Assembly (NCBI GenBank): GCA_031259605.1
Contig: JAIRLE010000068.1
Span: forward strand, 1-5,797
Reading direction: 5' to 3'
Origin: Zoogloeaceae bacterium
Lineage (GTDB): Bacteria; Pseudomonadota; Gammaproteobacteria; Burkholderiales; Rhodocyclaceae
Length of the DNA: 5,797 nucleotides
Below the pieces are notes generated by a model. It did not search any database and had not been told where the DNA came from. It saw only the letters and a list, made by a program, of their open reading frames with translations. Positions 5,305-5,797 of the stretch are shown here, one piece after another. Within the stretch, counting starts at the first letter, position 1, and the number at the start of each line of letters is the position of its first letter. The position numbers and the translations under genes are program-made.

Positions 5305-5330
5305 CAGAGGACAGATGACCGATGACTGTC
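5305..5330 (+). repeat. Heptamer array e (degenerate)
   Basis: CAGAGGA, CAGATGA and CCGATGA are three tandem 7-bp units followed by a partial one. On the minus strand the array ends CTCTGAAACAT, the same TCTGAAACAT that flanks array c next to nuoG. It belongs to the repeat island that fills the 191 bp between the OmpA-like gene and the 49-aa gene. No promoter is evident in this island. Confidence 0.6.
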
Positions 5331-5354
5331 GATTTGCGGCTTCGCCGGGGAAAG

Positions 5355-5393
5355 GCATGGATTGCCGTGTCGCCGCGCGCCTCGCTTTTGACG
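5355..5393 (+). repeat. ATGGATTGCCG element, copy C
   Basis: This begins GCATGGATTGCCG and ends CGCGCCTCGCTTTTGACG. Thirty-three of 39 positions match copy B, and the first 31 bp match copy A at about 27. It is followed about 50 bp later by heptamer array f, the same order as in the other two composites. Confidence 0.7.
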
Positions 5394-5411
5394 ATATTCG
5401 CATATGAGACG

Positions 5412-5435
5412 GCGGACGTTTGCGCTCGCGTCCGC
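5412..5435 (-). other. Hairpin downstream of the OmpA-like gene
   Basis: GCGGACG and CGTCCGC form a perfect 7-bp stem around a 10-base loop, about 45 bases after the OmpA-like stop. No T-run follows on the minus strand, so termination is doubtful. It could be part of the repeat island or a weak 3'-end structure. Confidence 0.35.
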
Positions 5436-5445
5436 TCCCCGATGC

Positions 5446-5473
5446 CTGACTTCTGATCTCTGACATTTGACCC
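5446..5473 (+). repeat. Heptamer array f (CTGACTT, CTGATCT, CTGACAT, TTGACCC)
   Basis: Four degenerate 7-bp units form a variant of the same period with TGA in place of TCC. The minus strand reads GTCAAATGTCAGAGATCAG, which translates SEIRSQ, a pattern I remember from similar repeats in other environmental proteobacteria. The array begins only seven bases from the OmpA-like stop. Confidence 0.65.
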
Positions 5474-5480
5474 TCGCGCC

Positions 5481-5797
5481 TCATGGTTTGACCAGTTCCA
5501 CGCGCCGGTTCTGCGCGCGGGCGGCTTCATTGCCGTCCTTTTCGGGGACGAGCGGACGGGTCGCGCCGTAGCCCTTGGCTTGCAGGCGGGCGGCATCAAC
5601 CCCCTTGCCGGTAAGGTAGCGCACGACCGCAGCCGCGCGCCGTTCCGACAGTTTCCGGTTGTACTCGGCGGAACCCAGGCTGTCCGTGTGTCCGCCGATC
5701 TCGAATTTCCAGGTCGGGTTGGCCTGGGCGAGTTTGACCACTTCGTCCAACACCGCGCCGGATTCGGGGCGCAGGGTGTCGGAATCGAAATCGAAAT
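5481..5797 (-). CDS. OmpA-family peptidoglycan-binding domain protein (C-terminal part)
   Basis: The last 104 residues are visible, beginning FDFDSDTLRPES; the N-terminus lies beyond the window. This is the C-terminal OmpA-like domain that in its family binds diaminopimelate-containing peptidoglycan from the periplasm and anchors outer-membrane proteins or lipoproteins. The core motif is GGHTDSLGSAEYNRKLSERR followed by AAAVVRYLTGKGV, with the conserved Asp, Asn, Leu-Ser and Arg in place. It is followed by AKGYGATRPLVPEKDGNEAA and the closing RAQNRRVEL. Eight-stranded-barrel OmpA, a Pal-like lipoprotein and a larger multidomain protein all remain possible, because only this domain is in view. 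Its TGA overlaps an ATG as ATGA, but the frame that starts there runs through repeats. Confidence 0.93.
   Translation of the reverse strand, partial: FDFDSDTLRPESGAVLDEVVKLAQANPTWKFEIGGHTDSLGSAEYNRKLSERRAAAVVRYLTGKGVDAARLQAKGYGATRPLVPEKDGNEAARAQNRRVELVKP

Noticed and set aside
5412..5435. Rho-independent terminator after the OmpA-like gene
   Set aside because: A 7-bp stem is present, but the loop is long and there is no following T-run on the minus strand.
3941..5473. The short repeats as a CRISPR array
   Set aside because: Units are 7 bp and directly tandem without spacers, and the longer element occurs as three isolated copies in mixed orientation.

Overview
The window looks like part of a GC-rich proteobacterial chromosome, most likely a betaproteobacterium. 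NuoG has the form without the extra N7 iron-sulfur site, and its sequence around the start and the NECW..DKERFSY stretch resembles betaproteobacterial homologues I remember. Every gene I can support is on the minus strand, so transcription runs from right to left.

Layout in the direction of transcription: (1) 5797-5481, the C-terminal OmpA-like peptidoglycan-binding domain of a protein that begins outside the window. (2) 5480-5290, an island of interspersed repeats. (3) 5289-4186, a tightly packed set: a 49-aa unknown protein, a DUF3861-family protein, a 29-aa mini-ORF and a two-TM membrane protein of lower GC, joined by TAATG and ATGA overlaps. (4) 4185-3937, a second repeat island that also carries a duplicated tail of the DUF3861 gene and a second 29-aa mini-ORF. 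(5) 3936-88, two respiratory complex I genes, nuoG and nuoH, with a small conserved hypothetical gene between them. (6) 79-1, a third repeat patch that stays open as a reading frame where nuoI would be expected.

NuoG is the peripheral-arm iron-sulfur subunit and NuoH the membrane subunit that forms the quinone chamber, so both serve NADH:quinone oxidoreductase. The order nuoG-X-nuoH fits a nuo operon, but nuoF is not directly upstream of nuoG. A repeat island and unrelated envelope or unknown genes are there instead.

The most unusual content is the repeats. Two families are present: degenerate 7-bp tandem repeats (GTCCTCT/AGAGGAC type, six arrays) and a roughly 39-bp element containing ATGGATTGCCG (three copies). 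The two families are combined in the same order three times. One composite lies at each end of the nuoG-X-nuoH block in opposite orientation, sharing a perfect 23-bp inverted repeat. A further 32-bp inverted repeat (31/32 identical) links the nuoG start region with an in-frame insertion inside the nuoG coding sequence. The repeats have therefore entered or abutted coding frames several times, much like Rickettsia palindromic elements, and could affect nuoG translation or allow inversion.
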